Shown: one piece after another, positions 1 to 9,117 of the stretch
Position numbering within the stretch: position 1 is the stretch's first letter
Layout: each line of letters opens with the position of its first letter
Source of the DNA: Herbaspirillum huttiense
GTDB lineage: Bacteria > Pseudomonadota > Gammaproteobacteria > Burkholderiales > Burkholderiaceae_D
Assembly (NCBI RefSeq): GCF_004367745.1
Contig: NZ_CP037993.1
Span: 4,960,001-5,024,000 of the forward strand
Reading direction: 5' to 3'
DNA length: 64,000 bases
The notes under the pieces: generated by a model
Told to the model about the DNA's origin: nothing
What the model saw: only the letters and a program-made list of their open reading frames with translations
Database searches by the model: none
Translations under genes and position numbers: made by a program

Positions 1-989
1 GTTCGCGCATCGGCTTCAAGGGCGTGGAAGACCTGGGCGGCGGCCTGTCGGCTGTGTTCCAACTGGAAACCGGCTTCACCAACGACAACGGCGCTCTGCA
101 AGGCTCCGACGCAGCTACCTCCACCAACCTGTTCCGTCGCAAGTCGGTCGTTGGTCTGTCGGGTGGCTTCGGTACCGTTCTGGTTGGCCGTCAAACTGAC
201 TTCGCTGACACCATCTCCGCTTACACCTCCGTGAACGACTTCGGTGGCGTGACCGGCGCTGTCGGCCACAACATCGATCGTCTGGAAGGTACCCGTACCA
301 ACAACTCGATCAGCTACACCACCGCTAACCTGAGCGGCTTCACCGGCAACCTGATCTATGGTTTCGGCGAACAAGCTGGTTCGACCTCGAATGGTCAAGC
401 CTTCGGTATCGGCGGTAAGTACGACAACGGTCCTCTGGGCCTGGGCGTCACCTACTACCAATCCAAGCAAGGTACCAGCCCGGCTGACACCCAGCTGGAA
501 TCGACCACCGCTGGCTACTACGCTCCCAACGCTTCCAACCCGAGCACCGCTCTGAAGGTTCTGAACGTGGTTGCTAGCTACCAGTTCGGCCCGGCCCGCG
601 TGTACGGTAACTACTCGCGCGTCAAGCAAGACCTGAACACCGGTTCGCCGACCGCTGTTGCCTCGAAGAGCCTGGGCGCCGCCAACAAGATCGACGTGTA
701 TGAACTGGGTACCGCCTACTCCCTGTCGCCTTCCCTGAAGCTGCTGGGCGCAGTGACCCACACCCGTGCTGACTTCAACTCGTCCTCCAAGGGCAAGCTG
801 ACCCAAATCAGCCTGGGCACCGACTACTGGCTGTCCAAGCGTACCGACCTGTACGCATTCGTGGCTAACATCCGCGCAACCGACATGGCCAACACCGGCG
901 TGTTCGGCGATGCAACCGGCAACGCCACCATTGGCAACGCCAGCGACAGCCAAACCGCTGTTGCCGTTGGTATCCGTCACAAGTTCTAA
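1..989 (+). CDS. Gram-negative porin, 5'-truncated by window edge
   Basis: This is the C-terminal part (about 329 residues in frame) of a 16-stranded general porin of the outer membrane, which lets small hydrophilic solutes diffuse. The reading frame is already open at base 3 and reads SRIGFKGVEDLGGGLSAVFQ, the conserved motif just after the first beta strands of neisserial/burkholderial porins (porin_4 family). So the true start and signal peptide lie outside the window. The first in-frame GTG (base 24) is not the start. Alternating hydrophobic and polar residues run throughout, and the protein ends in the classical C-terminal Phe (GIRHKF) recognised by the BAM machinery. Codon use is strongly biased (many CTG, GGC, ACC), as expected for a highly expressed protein. 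A strong terminator follows. The solute specificity cannot be told. Confidence 0.93.
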   Translation, partial: SRIGFKGVEDLGGGLSAVFQLETGFTNDNGALQGSDAATSTNLFRRKSVVGLSGGFGTVLVGRQTDFADTISAYTSVNDFGGVTGAVGHNIDRLEGTRTNNSISYTTANLSGFTGNLIYGFGEQAGSTSNGQAFGIGGKYDNGPLGLGVTYYQSKQGTSPADTQLESTTAGYYAPNASNPSTALKVLNVVASYQFGPARVYGNYSRVKQDLNTGSPTAVASKSLGAANKIDVYELGTAYSLSPSLKLLGAVTHTRADFNSSSKGKLTQISLGTDYWLSKRTDLYAFVANIRATDMANTGVFGDATGNATIGNASDSQTAVAVGIRHKF

Positions 990-1054
990 TTCAAGGACCT
1001 GAAACCGGTGTGAACACATCGGTTTCAACCTGAGTTGAACCTGAGTCGTACCGG

Positions 1055-1096
1055 AAGAGGCCTGCATGAGCAATCATGCAGGCCTCTTTCTTTTTG
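1055..1096 (+). terminator. Rho-independent terminator of the porin gene
   Basis: A perfect 15-bp stem (AAGAGGCCTGCATGA at 1055-1069 with its complement at 1074-1088), a GCAA tetraloop and a T-rich tail (TTTCTTTTT) lie 66 bp after the porin stop codon. This is a strong intrinsic terminator. Confidence 0.9.
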
Positions 1097-1241
1097 CCCT
1101 CATCCGCTGCCATCGCCCCGTTCAACTGCCCTGAACGGTGCCGATGATTGTCAGTGTGTCCGATAGCGAGGATAATCTCGCGATACTTCCGGTGCGCCCC
1201 TCCCCGCGCGCCACCGGCACTCCAACACAGACCCCGCGACG

Positions 1242-1910
1242 ATGACCACCGAACTGGATTCCAGCCTGATTGCCGACTACCTGCTCGACCACCCTCATTT
1301 CTTCGAGGAGCATGCCGAACTGCTTTCGACGGTCAAGCTCACCAGCCCGGTCATGGGCCGCGCCGTGTCGCTGCAGGAACGCCAGATGGAAATCCTGCGC
1401 GAGAAGATCCGCGTACAGGAGCTGCGCATGGCCGATCTCATGCGCATCGCCCAGGAAAACGACGAGATCACCAGCAAATTCCAGGCATGGAGCCGCGCCC
1501 TGCTGCTCACGCGCGATGCCGACGACCTGCCGCGCGTACTTGTGGACCGCCTGCAGGAAATCTTCCACGTGCCGCAAGTGACGGTCCGCCTGTGGAACCT
1601 GGGCCCGGCCCACGCCGGCAACTGGGCCACGCAGGAAGTCTCGGACGACGCCCGCATCTTCGCCAATGGCCTGTCGGCCCCGCTCTGCGGCCCCAACAAG
1701 GATTTCGAAGCCGCGACCTGGCTGGACGATGCCGCCTCCGTGAAGTCGGTCGCCATGCTGCCGCTGCGCGTCGGTGCAGCACCTGAAGCCTTCGGCTTGC
1801 TGGTGCTGGGATCGCCCGATCCGAATCGCTTCACTGCCGACATGGGCACCGATTTCCTGACCCGCATCGGCGAAACCGGCAGCGCCGCCCTGGCCTGCCT
1901 GCTGCGCTGA
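1242..1910 (+). CDS. DUF484 family protein
   Basis: 222-residue cytoplasmic protein of the DUF484 family. These have an N-terminal helical region followed by a GAF-like fold of unknown ligand. The start MTTELDSSLIADYLLDHP with the following HPHFFEEHAEL is the typical family N-terminus. A coiled stretch (SLQERQMEILREKIRVQELRM, about residues 43-63) precedes the GAF-like part (about 75-222). It lies 34 bp upstream of xerC on the same strand. This DUF484-xerC order is widely conserved in proteobacteria (often dapF-DUF484-xerC), so the two are probably cotranscribed. dapF is not next to it here. Its function is unknown; a role beside chromosome dimer resolution is only suggested by context. The antisense reading frames over this gene look like shadows. 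Confidence 0.88.
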   Translation: MTTELDSSLIADYLLDHPHFFEEHAELLSTVKLTSPVMGRAVSLQERQMEILREKIRVQELRMADLMRIAQENDEITSKFQAWSRALLLTRDADDLPRVLVDRLQEIFHVPQVTVRLWNLGPAHAGNWATQEVSDDARIFANGLSAPLCGPNKDFEAATWLDDAASVKSVAMLPLRVGAAPEAFGLLVLGSPDPNRFTADMGTDFLTRIGETGSAALACLLR

Positions 1911-1944
1911 GCGCGGCCGAGCGTGTCCCACCGGGAGTCATGGC

Positions 1945-2937
1945 ATGGATGGCCCAGCTTCCCCGGCTTCGTCCCTGATCGGACAGTATCTTTCCTTCCT
2001 GCGCAGCCAGCGCAAGCTGTCGCCGCACACGCTGGACAGCTATGCGCGCGACCTGCAGGAGCTGCGCGCCCTGCTGGCCCCCGCCGATCAACCGCAAGAG
2101 GCCGAACCCGCGCTGCAGCGCGTGACCCAGGCCCAGATCCGCAAATGCGCTGCGCGCCTGCATGCGCGCGGGCTGAATGCACGCTCCATCTCGCGCAAGC
2201 TGTCGGCCTGGCGCGGCCTGTTCGCCTGGCTGGCCGTGGAACAGACGATGCCTGCCAACCCGGTCGACGGCGTCAAGCCGCCCAAGAAGAGCAAACCCCT
2301 GCCCAAGGCTCTGCCGGCCGACGAAGCCATCCGCCTGGTCTCCCAGGCCGATCCGGCGCGCGACCCCGATTCCACCCTGGCGGCCTGCAACCGGGCCATG
2401 TTCGAACTACTGTATTCGAGTGGGCTGCGGGTCTCTGAACTGGCCGGCATTGATGTGAAAGACGTAAGCGAAGGCCCTTACGAATCAGCAGGCTGGATCG
2501 ATCTGGAAGAAGCGGAAGTCACCGTGACCGGCAAGGGCGGCAAGAAGCGCAAGGTCCCGGTCGGGCAGGCCGCGCTGCAGGCGATCCGCGACTGGCTGCC
2601 CCTGCGCGCCAGTCTGGTCAAGGCCGATGGCGGCATGGATGGCCATGCGCTGTTTCTCAATGAACGTGGCGCGCGCATGTCGCCCCGGGTCACGCAGCTG
2701 CGCCTGAAAGCGCATGGCAAGAGTGTGGAGATGCCGGCCGACGTCCATCCGCACATGCTGCGGCATTCCTTCGCCTCGCATGTACTGCAGAGTTCGGGGG
2801 ACTTGCGGGCGGTACAGGAAATGCTGGGCCACGCTTCCATCACCGCCACCCAGGTCTACACCGCACTGGACTTCCAGCGCCTGGCCCAGGTCTACGACCA
2901 GGCCCATCCGCGCGCCCGCAAGGGCGGCGGGAAATAG
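1945..2937 (+). CDS. xerC: Tyrosine recombinase XerC
   Basis: 330-residue site-specific tyrosine recombinase that acts with XerD at dif to resolve chromosome dimers before division. The N-terminal SAM-like core-binding domain spans about residues 10-100 and the catalytic domain about 120-320. All six catalytic residues can be placed: Arg162 (SSGLRVSEL), Lys197 (TGKGGK), His270 and Arg273 (HPHMLRHSFASH), His296 (LGHASI) and the nucleophile Tyr305 (QVYTAL). An insert of about 15 residues (EGPYESAGWIDLEEA) after the Arg motif makes it slightly longer than E. coli XerC (298), as in several Burkholderiales. It follows DUF484 closely, and the spacing of 34 bp suggests one transcript. XerC rather than XerD is chosen from the DUF484 neighbour and the sequence character. 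Confidence 0.93.
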   Translation: MDGPASPASSLIGQYLSFLRSQRKLSPHTLDSYARDLQELRALLAPADQPQEAEPALQRVTQAQIRKCAARLHARGLNARSISRKLSAWRGLFAWLAVEQTMPANPVDGVKPPKKSKPLPKALPADEAIRLVSQADPARDPDSTLAACNRAMFELLYSSGLRVSELAGIDVKDVSEGPYESAGWIDLEEAEVTVTGKGGKKRKVPVGQAALQAIRDWLPLRASLVKADGGMDGHALFLNERGARMSPRVTQLRLKAHGKSVEMPADVHPHMLRHSFASHVLQSSGDLRAVQEMLGHASITATQVYTALDFQRLAQVYDQAHPRARKGGGK

Positions 2938-3072
2938 TCACTGACGAGCCACAGTCCGGCCGCCGGCCGCGCCGCCGCGAGCGCCGGACCGTGATCGGCT
3001 AAAATGGAGGCTTCCGCACGCCACGTGCTCCCGCATCCTTTCGCCAGTCCTGCTGGCCCAGCACACTCGCCC

Positions 3073-3645
3073 ATGCCGACCATGAAAGCCAAAGCCGCCG
3101 ACTCCTCTCCCGCCAGCACCGCCGCTCAGGCTGCGACGGTGACCGCGCTGGCCGAGGCGCAGCTGCGCGAGGCCGGCGTGCGCGTGACGCAAGCCCGGGT
3201 CAACGTCCTGGGCGCGCTGCTGGAAACCCGCAGCGCCGCCTCCCATCAGGATATCCAGGATCGCTTTGCTGACATGGATCGGGTCACCCTCTACCGTGCC
3301 CTGGATTGCCTGACCGAAGCCGGCCTGGCACACAAGATCTCCAGCGACGACCGCATCTTCCGCTACAGCGCTGGTGCCGATCACGCTGAACACGGGCTGC
3401 ACGACCATGCGCAGGGCAAGCAACACCAGCACGGCCACTTCAAGTGCACCCGCTGCAACCGCGTGTTCTGCCTGGACGCCAGCGATGGCACTGACTTCCT
3501 GGCCACCGTGCTACCCGACGCCGACCGTCACCGCTCCACCGCCGCGCAACTGCAGTCGGCCTTGCGCAAGACCCTGGGCAAGGGCTTCCAGAGTCACGAA
3601 GTGGAACTGACCATCAAAGGCTGGTGCGCCGACTGCGCCGACTGA
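3073..3645 (+). CDS. Fur family transcriptional regulator (Zur-like)
   Basis: Metal-responsive repressor of the Fur superfamily, about 190 residues from this start. It has a winged-helix DNA-binding domain (RVTQARVNVLGALL, and DRVTLYRALDCLTEAGL for the recognition region), then a dimerisation domain. The latter has a His-rich loop (AEHGLHDHAQGKQHQHGHF), a zinc-site CxxC (CTRCNRVFCL) and a second C-terminal CxxC (WCADCAD). The His-rich loop and two Cys pairs resemble Zur or other zinc sensors more than iron Fur, but the metal is an inference. The start is uncertain: an ATG at 3004 gives 23 more residues of low-complexity sequence, 3082 is also possible, and no clear ribosome site decides. CTAAAAT just before 3004 looks more like a -10 element, which favours a start downstream. 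Confidence 0.85.
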   Translation: MPTMKAKAADSSPASTAAQAATVTALAEAQLREAGVRVTQARVNVLGALLETRSAASHQDIQDRFADMDRVTLYRALDCLTEAGLAHKISSDDRIFRYSAGADHAEHGLHDHAQGKQHQHGHFKCTRCNRVFCLDASDGTDFLATVLPDADRHRSTAAQLQSALRKTLGKGFQSHEVELTIKGWCADCAD

Positions 3646-3667
3646 CTTTTTGACACATCCCTTCAGG

Positions 3668-4405
3668 TCAGCGCGCAGCCCCCAGCGCCGCAAGCCGTCG
3701 CGGCAGCTGCCGCACTGAACGAACCTTCACATCGACAAAACCCGGCAGGCGACTGAGCGCACGCTGGCCTCCCATGTGCCCGAGCAGGGCCTGGCTGCCG
3801 CGCAGGTACTGGGTAACCCATGCCGTGCGCACGCCCAACTCGCGGGCACTCTTGAGGTTATCCACCGTATCCTCGACCAAGATGCAGCGCCGTGGGGCCA
3901 CCTTGTGGCGGGCCAACAGCTTGCGCAGCATGATGCGCGAAGGCTTGGGGCGTAACTGGCGATGCACATGCATGGATTCGATGGAAATGTGATGCGAGAA
4001 ATGCCGGTGCAGGCCCAGGTGCCGCACCAGCTCGCGCGAATAGCGGCGCGGCGCATTGGTGAGCAGGATCTTCTGCCCCGGCAACTGCGAGAGCCAGCGG
4101 CCGATGCCGCGCTCGGCGCGCACCATGCCCGGGAGGTCGTCGAACAGATGCGCTTCATGCAGGAATTCATCCACCCCCAGTCCATGATGCCGTACCAGCC
4201 CCAGCAGGGTCGCGCCGTAGAGCTTCCAGTAATGCCGCCGCAGGTAATTGACCGCGGCTTCGTCGCTGGGCTGGCCATCGTTGTCCAGCACGCGCTTGAT
4301 GATGCGGTTCATGTTGGTGTTGATGGCGGGGAAGATCGCGTGCGAGGCGTTGTGCAGGGTATTGTCGAGATCGAACAGCCAGAGCGGTGTAGTATTGGAC
4401 GCCAT
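3668..4405 (-). CDS. HAD-family pyrimidine 5'-nucleotidase
   Basis: 245-residue cytoplasmic hydrolase of the haloacid dehalogenase superfamily, SDT1/pyrimidine 5'-nucleotidase group, likely dephosphorylating UMP/CMP-type substrates. Motif I is FDLDNTLHN with the nucleophile Asp12 and general acid Asp14. The helical cap contains the RRHYWKLYGATLLGL and DEFLHEAHLFDDL signatures typical of this group. Motif II is LLTNAPRRYSREL and motif IV is ILVEDTVDNLKSARELG. The length matches the family. It is convergent with the Fur-family gene upstream (22 bp between stops) and divergent from the TraB/GumN gene. Exact substrate cannot be told from sequence. Confidence 0.88.
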   Translation of the reverse strand: MASNTTPLWLFDLDNTLHNASHAIFPAINTNMNRIIKRVLDNDGQPSDEAAVNYLRRHYWKLYGATLLGLVRHHGLGVDEFLHEAHLFDDLPGMVRAERGIGRWLSQLPGQKILLTNAPRRYSRELVRHLGLHRHFSHHISIESMHVHRQLRPKPSRIMLRKLLARHKVAPRRCILVEDTVDNLKSARELGVRTAWVTQYLRGSQALLGHMGGQRALSRLPGFVDVKVRSVRQLPRRLAALGAAR

Positions 4406-4470
4406 AAAAAGACCGGCGCGCCGCCGTCGCCGGGGCGCACCTTCAGCAAGCTAGGAAAGAAAGGCCAGCA

Positions 4471-5403
4471 GTGACCGGATTGATGCAACGCTTGATTATA
4501 GTGAGTTTGACCTGGCTGTCCTGCCTGAACTTGCTCTCCCCGGCCCGCGCCGCGACGCCAGCCGATGCAGCTCCGCCCGCCCCGCCGCACGGCGCGCTCT
4601 ACCAGGTCTCCGATGGCCGCCATACGCTGCTGCTGTTTGGCACCATCCACGTCGGCGCACCCGATTTCTATCCGCTGGAACCGAAACTTCAGCAAGCCCT
4701 GGCCGCCGCACCCACGCTGGCGCTGGAACTGGATCCGCAGAACGCCGCCGCCATGCAGAGCGCCGTGCAGCGCTATGCGGTCTATCCTGCCGGTCAACAA
4801 CTGCTGGACCAACTCGACCCGGCGCTGCGCGAACGGACCCGAACCACGCTGCAGCGTTTCGGCATGACGCCCGACAACGTGCAGCAACTGCGCCCCTGGA
4901 TGCTGGCCATGGCCCTGACCGTGCAGGAATACGTGCGCCACGGCTATCGCACCGACCTGGCCGTCGACAGCCACCTGGCTGAGAGCGTGCGCGCACATGG
5001 TGGCAGGGTGATCGAACTGGAAAGCGCCGACCGCCAGCTGGGCCTGTTCAGCAAGCTGACGCCGGCACAGCAGGCGCAATTCCTGTCCGATACCCTGCAG
5101 GAGCTGGACGATGCCGACCTCACCCGCAAGCTCGATCGCCTGGTGGCGGCCTGGCGCAGGGCCGACAGTGCCGACTTCGGTGCCGCCTTGCAGGAGATGC
5201 AGCAGGATGACAGTTTCGCCAGCCGCTTTGCGGTGCAAACCCTGCTGCGTGAGCGCAATCCTGGCCTGGCGGCGGGCATTGCCGGTTTGCTGCGCCAACA
5301 GGACAAGGCCGTGGCGGCTATCGGCATCCTGCATCTGGTCGGGCCGGACAGCGTGCCGGTGCTGCTGGAAAAGCAGGGCTTGCAGGTCAGGCAACTTTAC
5401 TGA
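4471..5403 (+). CDS. TraB/GumN family protein
   Basis: 310-residue secreted or periplasmic protein of the TraB/GumN (Tiki-like) family, proposed metalloprotease-like fold of uncertain role in bacteria. A hydrophobic signal peptide (LIIVSLTWLSCLNLLSPARA, cleaved after ARA) precedes the mature part. The family signature LLLFGTIHVGAPDFYPLEP, with the conserved GTIHVG, sits at about residues 51-69, the second motif around ALELDP at 85-90, and the terminal VAAIGILHLVGPDSVP near 280-295. The GTG at 4471 is preferred because AGGAAAGAAAGG lies 6 bp upstream; an ATG at 4483 is the alternative. It is divergent from the HAD nucleotidase and ends at a two-way terminator shared with argB. Confidence 0.85.
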   Translation: MTGLMQRLIIVSLTWLSCLNLLSPARAATPADAAPPAPPHGALYQVSDGRHTLLLFGTIHVGAPDFYPLEPKLQQALAAAPTLALELDPQNAAAMQSAVQRYAVYPAGQQLLDQLDPALRERTRTTLQRFGMTPDNVQQLRPWMLAMALTVQEYVRHGYRTDLAVDSHLAESVRAHGGRVIELESADRQLGLFSKLTPAQQAQFLSDTLQELDDADLTRKLDRLVAAWRRADSADFGAALQEMQQDDSFASRFAVQTLLRERNPGLAAGIAGLLRQQDKAVAAIGILHLVGPDSVPVLLEKQGLQVRQLY

Positions 5404-5438
5404 ACGCGACCACTACGGCGCTGCAAAACGCTGTGAAC

Positions 5439-5471
5439 AAAAAAGGGATGAGCAAGCTCATCCCTTTTTTT
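5439..5471. terminator. Bidirectional terminator between TraB/GumN gene and argB
   Basis: An A-tract, a stem of GGGATGAGC and GCTCATCCC, and a T-tract follow each other between two convergent genes. It reads as an intrinsic terminator on both strands. Confidence 0.85.
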
Positions 5472-5490
5472 CAACCGAACCGCGCCGCGA

Positions 5491-6384
5491 TCAGTGCGAA
5501 CGGATCATGGTCCCGAAGGCCTGCTCGGTCAGCACTTCCAGCAGCAGCGAGTGTTCAATACGGCCATCGATGATGTGTACCGTGTTCACGCCCGACTTGG
5601 CCGCATCCAGCGCCGAAGAGATCTTGGGCAGCATGCCGCCGGAGATGGTGCCGTCGGCGAACATCTCGTCGATCTCGCGCGCCGACAGGTCGGTCAGCAG
5701 GTTGCCGGCCTTGTCCTGGACACCGGCGATGTTGGTCATCATGATCAGCTTTTCGGCGTGCAGGATCTCGGCGATCTTGCCGGCCACCACGTCGGCATTG
5801 ATGTTGTAGGCCTGGCCGTCGTCGCCGAAACCGATCGGCGAGATGATGGGGATGAAGGCATCATCCTGCAGCGCCTTGACCACCGCCGGGTTGATCGCGT
5901 CGATCTCACCCACGTAGCCGATGTCGAGGAATTGACCCGGATGCTCCTTGTCCGGCATCTGCATCTTGCGCGCGCGGATCAGGCCGCCGTCCTTGCCGGT
6001 CAGGCCCACCGCCTGGCCGCCGTAGTGATTGATCAGCATCACGATGTCCTGCTGCACCTCACCGCCCAGCACCCATTCCACCACTTCCATGGTTTCTTCA
6101 TCGGTAATGCGCATGCCCTGCACGAAGGTCCCCTGCTTGCCGATCTTCTTGAGCGCCGCATCGATCTGCGGGCCGCCGCCGTGGACCACCACCGGGTTCA
6201 TGCCGACCAGCTTCAACAGGATCACGTCGCGCGCGAAGCCGTGCTTCAGGCTCTCTTCGGTCATCGCGTTGCCGCCGTACTTGACCACGATGGTCTTGCC
6301 GTGGAATTTGCGGATATACGGCAGCGCCTCGGCCAGGATTTCGGCTTTGATCTGCGGGGCTACGTGGGTGAGGTCGGTGGTCAT
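5491..6384 (-). CDS. argB: Acetylglutamate kinase
   Basis: 297-residue cytoplasmic kinase that phosphorylates N-acetyl-L-glutamate, the second step of arginine synthesis. Amino-acid kinase family motifs are clear: [10 protein letters not shown] near residue 33, the glycine-rich [10 protein letters not shown] near 68 that holds the substrate phosphate path, [13 protein letters not shown] near 127, and the ATP-site region [16 protein letters not shown] near 193. The C-terminal [22 protein letters not shown] matches the family. The length is usual. It stands alone: the next gene upstream on the same strand (SPOR protein) ends 131 bp away, and the rest of the arginine pathway is not in the window. 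Confidence 0.97.
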   Translation of the reverse strand: MTTDLTHVAPQIKAEILAEALPYIRKFHGKTIVVKYGGNAMTEESLKHGFARDVILLKLVGMNPVVVHGGGPQIDAALKKIGKQGTFVQGMRITDEETMEVVEWVLGGEVQQDIVMLINHYGGQAVGLTGKDGGLIRARKMQMPDKEHPGQFLDIGYVGEIDAINPAVVKALQDDAFIPIISPIGFGDDGQAYNINADVVAGKIAEILHAEKLIMMTNIAGVQDKAGNLLTDLSAREIDEMFADGTISGGMLPKISSALDAAKSGVNTVHIIDGRIEHSLLLEVLTEQAFGTMIRSH

Positions 6385-6515
6385 GGCAATGTCCTGTCGA
6401 TGCGATGAGGAAAAAGTGATGGGGTGATGCGGTTAGGGACGCGATTTTACATGGAAAGCCGCTTGCCTTCGCACTGCAACATGCGGCGTGTCCTATCCAG
6501 ACAACGCCGCCGCGC

Positions 6516-7298
6516 TCAGGCGCTGCAGGCGCGGATTTCCTGATCCGGGAAGGCGCTCTTGATGTTCTCCAGTGCGGTGCGGGCTTCCGGGCTCAGGTCG
6601 CGCAGCTGGAACACCTGCTTGCCGGCCCCCGAGCGGCGCGCAATGATGCGGGCGCTGCGCACGCCCCGCGAGATCAGCTGGCCCACATAGGCCTTGGCCG
6701 CCTCCTCGGTACGGAAGATGCCCAGCGAGACGCCCGAACGCAGTGCCGGATTGGGGAAACTGTCTGGAATGACGTAGAAATCGCCGATACCCAGCCGGCG
6801 CAGCTCGGCGATGCGGCGGTCCGCGCCTTCGCGGCCATCCTGGGGCGGGATGTAGACCATGTGGCTGGTGACGTCCTGGGTCAGCTTCTGGACCACCTTG
6901 TCGCCCAGCTTGAGGCTGGCCAGCTGGTCCGAGAAGCGGCGGGCGTCGGCGGCGGTGAAGTTGCCGACCTCGGTACAGGAAGGCGTGACCGTGGCGACCT
7001 GCGGGACTGCGGGCTGGGCCGGGGCTGCCGTCGCGGGGCTGGCCGCTGGGGCAGGCGCTGCGGCCGCCGTACCAGCGTCGGCAGCGGCCGACTGCGTGGT
7101 CGCCGGCTGCGCGCGCAGTTGCGACGCGAGTTTGTCGCTATTGGCGGGCAGCACGCTCAGCAGTTCCGGGCGCAACTGCTGAGCCAGGCGCTGCGGCTCA
7201 CGCCGTTCGGACGCGTTGGCACCGAAATAGCCGCGCGACATCCCGAACAGGACCACGTTACCCACCAGCAACAGCCAAAAAAGCAGTTTCAGCTTCAT
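6516..7298 (-). CDS. SPOR-domain membrane protein
   Basis: 260-residue protein with one N-terminal membrane segment (LKLLFWLLLVGNVVLFGM, residues 2-19), then a long Ala/Pro-rich periplasmic linker (about 70-110) and a folded C-terminal domain (about 115-260). Its segments DFYVIPDSFPNPALRSGVSL and GIFRTEEAAKAYVGQLISRG resemble SPOR domains that bind denuded peptidoglycan. The cell-division role is inferred from the domain. It lies 68 bp downstream of coaX on the same strand, and birA-coaX-SPOR is an arrangement seen in other betaproteobacteria. A conserved Cys pair (SCTEVG and the terminal RACSA) may form a disulfide. Confidence 0.8.
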   Translation of the reverse strand: MKLKLLFWLLLVGNVVLFGMSRGYFGANASERREPQRLAQQLRPELLSVLPANSDKLASQLRAQPATTQSAAADAGTAAAAPAPAASPATAAPAQPAVPQVATVTPSCTEVGNFTAADARRFSDQLASLKLGDKVVQKLTQDVTSHMVYIPPQDGREGADRRIAELRRLGIGDFYVIPDSFPNPALRSGVSLGIFRTEEAAKAYVGQLISRGVRSARIIARRSGAGKQVFQLRDLSPEARTALENIKSAFPDQEIRACSA

Positions 7299-7366
7299 TC
7301 GCGCCCAGTCTTCCTTGCCCTCATTGATTTGCCTGTCTGCATGGACAAGCGCTCAGCGTCCATGGT

Positions 7367-8167
7367 TCATACCCGCATGGTGGCCATATGAAGGCCTATG
7401 AGCACCAGATTATCCACTTTTTCCAGCGGCGTATCGCCCGCTGCGAGATACGGCGCCAGCAACAAGCCGGCGCCCCCGGCCAGCAGGCAGCGCAGCGGAA
7501 CGTCCGGACGCAGGCGCCGCCGCTCGGCCAGCGCATGCTCGATGGCTCCGACCTGGGCCGCGATGCAGCCGGCGACGATGGCCTCGACGGTATTGTCCGC
7601 AAACAGGCGTTCGGGCGGTGCGGCGCCATCGATGCGCGGCAGCTGGGCGGTATTCAAGGCCAGCGAGGTGGCCATGGTACCGAATCCCGGCAGGATCATG
7701 CCGCCCTCGAAGCACCCGTCGGCGCTGACCACGTCGATGGTGGTAGCCGTACCGCAGGTCGCCACCAGCAACTCCTGGTCCGGAAACAGGGCCCGCGCGC
7801 CAATGGCCGCCGCAAAGCGGTCGCAGCCCAGCTGGCCGGGATGGCGGTAGCCATTGCGCACGCCAGCCCGCTCGGCGGTGGAAGCGAACCATTCGACGAT
7901 CACACGCGGTCCGAAGACACCGTGCAGAAGGGCCTGCAGGCTGTCGCGCAGGGCCGGGCCGGCGACGTTGGACACACAGATCTGCAACTCCTCCTCAGGA
8001 GCAGCCTGTCTGGCCAGTGCCCCCCAGTCCCGTGCCAGCATCTCCACCTGGGCGCGTTCCACCGCGCCTTGCTGCTGCCAGCGCGGCAACGGCGCCATAC
8101 TCCGATCCGCATCGGCCACGATCGCCCACTTGATGCGGGTGTTACCGGCGTCGACCAGCAGCCTCAT
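7367..8167 (-). CDS. coaX: Type III pantothenate kinase
   Basis: 266-residue enzyme that phosphorylates pantothenate in the first step of coenzyme A synthesis, type III (CoaX) class of the ASKHA fold. Motifs: the N-terminal phosphate loop LLVDAGNTRIKWA (residues 3-15), the substrate and dimer motif GYRHPGQLGCDRFAA near 110, and LVATCGTATTIDVV near 133 with the family Thr-rich loop; GGMILPGFGTMATSL follows. The start overlaps the stop of birA by 4 bp (ATGA at 8164-8167), so the two are translationally coupled. birA-coaX joining is common in betaproteobacteria, where BirA and CoaX are sometimes even fused. Confidence 0.95.
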   Translation of the reverse strand: MRLLVDAGNTRIKWAIVADADRSMAPLPRWQQQGAVERAQVEMLARDWGALARQAAPEEELQICVSNVAGPALRDSLQALLHGVFGPRVIVEWFASTAERAGVRNGYRHPGQLGCDRFAAAIGARALFPDQELLVATCGTATTIDVVSADGCFEGGMILPGFGTMATSLALNTAQLPRIDGAAPPERLFADNTVEAIVAGCIAAQVGAIEHALAERRRLRPDVPLRCLLAGGAGLLLAPYLAAGDTPLEKVDNLVLIGLHMATMRV

Positions 8168-9006
8168 GCGTCTAGCAACCGCAATGAGACGTCGCCGGCC
8201 AGGATCTCGACCTGTCCGGCCTCTGTATCCATGAGGAATCGGCCCATCATGTCCACGCCCAAGGCCGTGCCTTCCTGCAGCACGCGGCCATTCTCGACGA
8301 TCTTGACGGCCTGGCCAGCATAGGCGTGGAAGGCTTCCCAGCGCTTGACGAAAGCCCCGAAGCCGCGCGCCTCGAACTCTTCCAATACGCCTGCCAGCGC
8401 GCTGGCGATGATGGCCAGCACGGTTTCGCGCGGCGGCTTCTGCAGTTCCGGCGCTGCGCCGATGGCGCGTTGCAGTTCATCTTCCAAGCCTGGCGGTACC
8501 GCCAGGTTCAGGCCGATGCCGATCACGGCCCAGGTGGCATTGCCTTGGCGGCCATCGGCGGCGGTCTCGATCAGGACACCGGCCAGCTTGGCGCCATCGC
8601 GCAAGACGTCATTGGGCCACTTCAGTTGCGGCCGGATGCCGAACACTTCCAGCGCCTCGGCCAGCGCCACGCCCACGGCCAGCGGCAGGCCCAGCAGCGC
8701 GTGCATGGGACGCTGCAGGCGCCAGGCCAGCGAAAAGGTCAGGGAATCTTCGGGGGCGGCGCGCCATGGACGGCCGGCGCGGCCACGGCCGGCAGTCTGG
8801 CGGTCGGCCACCAGCAGCAGCGGACGCTGCAGGGACGACAGGCGCTGCATCAGGTCGACATTGGTGGAACCGGTCTCGGCCACGGCTTCGACATCAATGC
8901 GTTGCTGGCCCTGGGGATCGGAACCTGCCAGGAGCATGCCGATGCGCTCGGGACGCACCAGCGGTGCCGATTCAGACTCGGCGGGCATGGGAAAAGTCAG
9001 TGTCAT
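8164..9006 (-). CDS. birA: Biotin--[acetyl-CoA-carboxylase] ligase
   Basis: 280-residue ligase that attaches biotin to the acetyl-CoA carboxylase carrier protein through biotinyl-AMP. Motifs: ETGSTNVDLMQRL (biotin pocket), ADRQTAGRGRAGRPW with the GRGRxGR adenylate loop, DSLTFSLAW, and KWPNDVLRDGAKLAGVLIE with the catalytic Lys. There is no N-terminal winged helix, so this looks like a class I enzyme without the repressor function of E. coli BirA. The start MTLTFPMPAESES at 9006 is chosen because the longer open frame running to 10338 covers the opposite-strand VanZ gene and is not coding. The ATGA overlap couples it to coaX. The gene is divergent from the VanZ-like gene with 111 bp between starts. 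Confidence 0.95.
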   Translation of the reverse strand: MTLTFPMPAESESAPLVRPERIGMLLAGSDPQGQQRIDVEAVAETGSTNVDLMQRLSSLQRPLLLVADRQTAGRGRAGRPWRAAPEDSLTFSLAWRLQRPMHALLGLPLAVGVALAEALEVFGIRPQLKWPNDVLRDGAKLAGVLIETAADGRQGNATWAVIGIGLNLAVPPGLEDELQRAIGAAPELQKPPRETVLAIIASALAGVLEEFEARGFGAFVKRWEAFHAYAGQAVKIVENGRVLQEGTALGVDMMGRFLMDTEAGQVEILAGDVSLRLLDA

Positions 9007-9117
9007 GCGGGCATTGTAACGGCAGAGCGCGCCTGCGCGGGGTAGTGGGCGCGCTGCAATGGTAAAGACGGCAGCCGGCCGGCGCTGCCCGGCCCGAAAT
9101 CGGTTACCCTCTGGCCC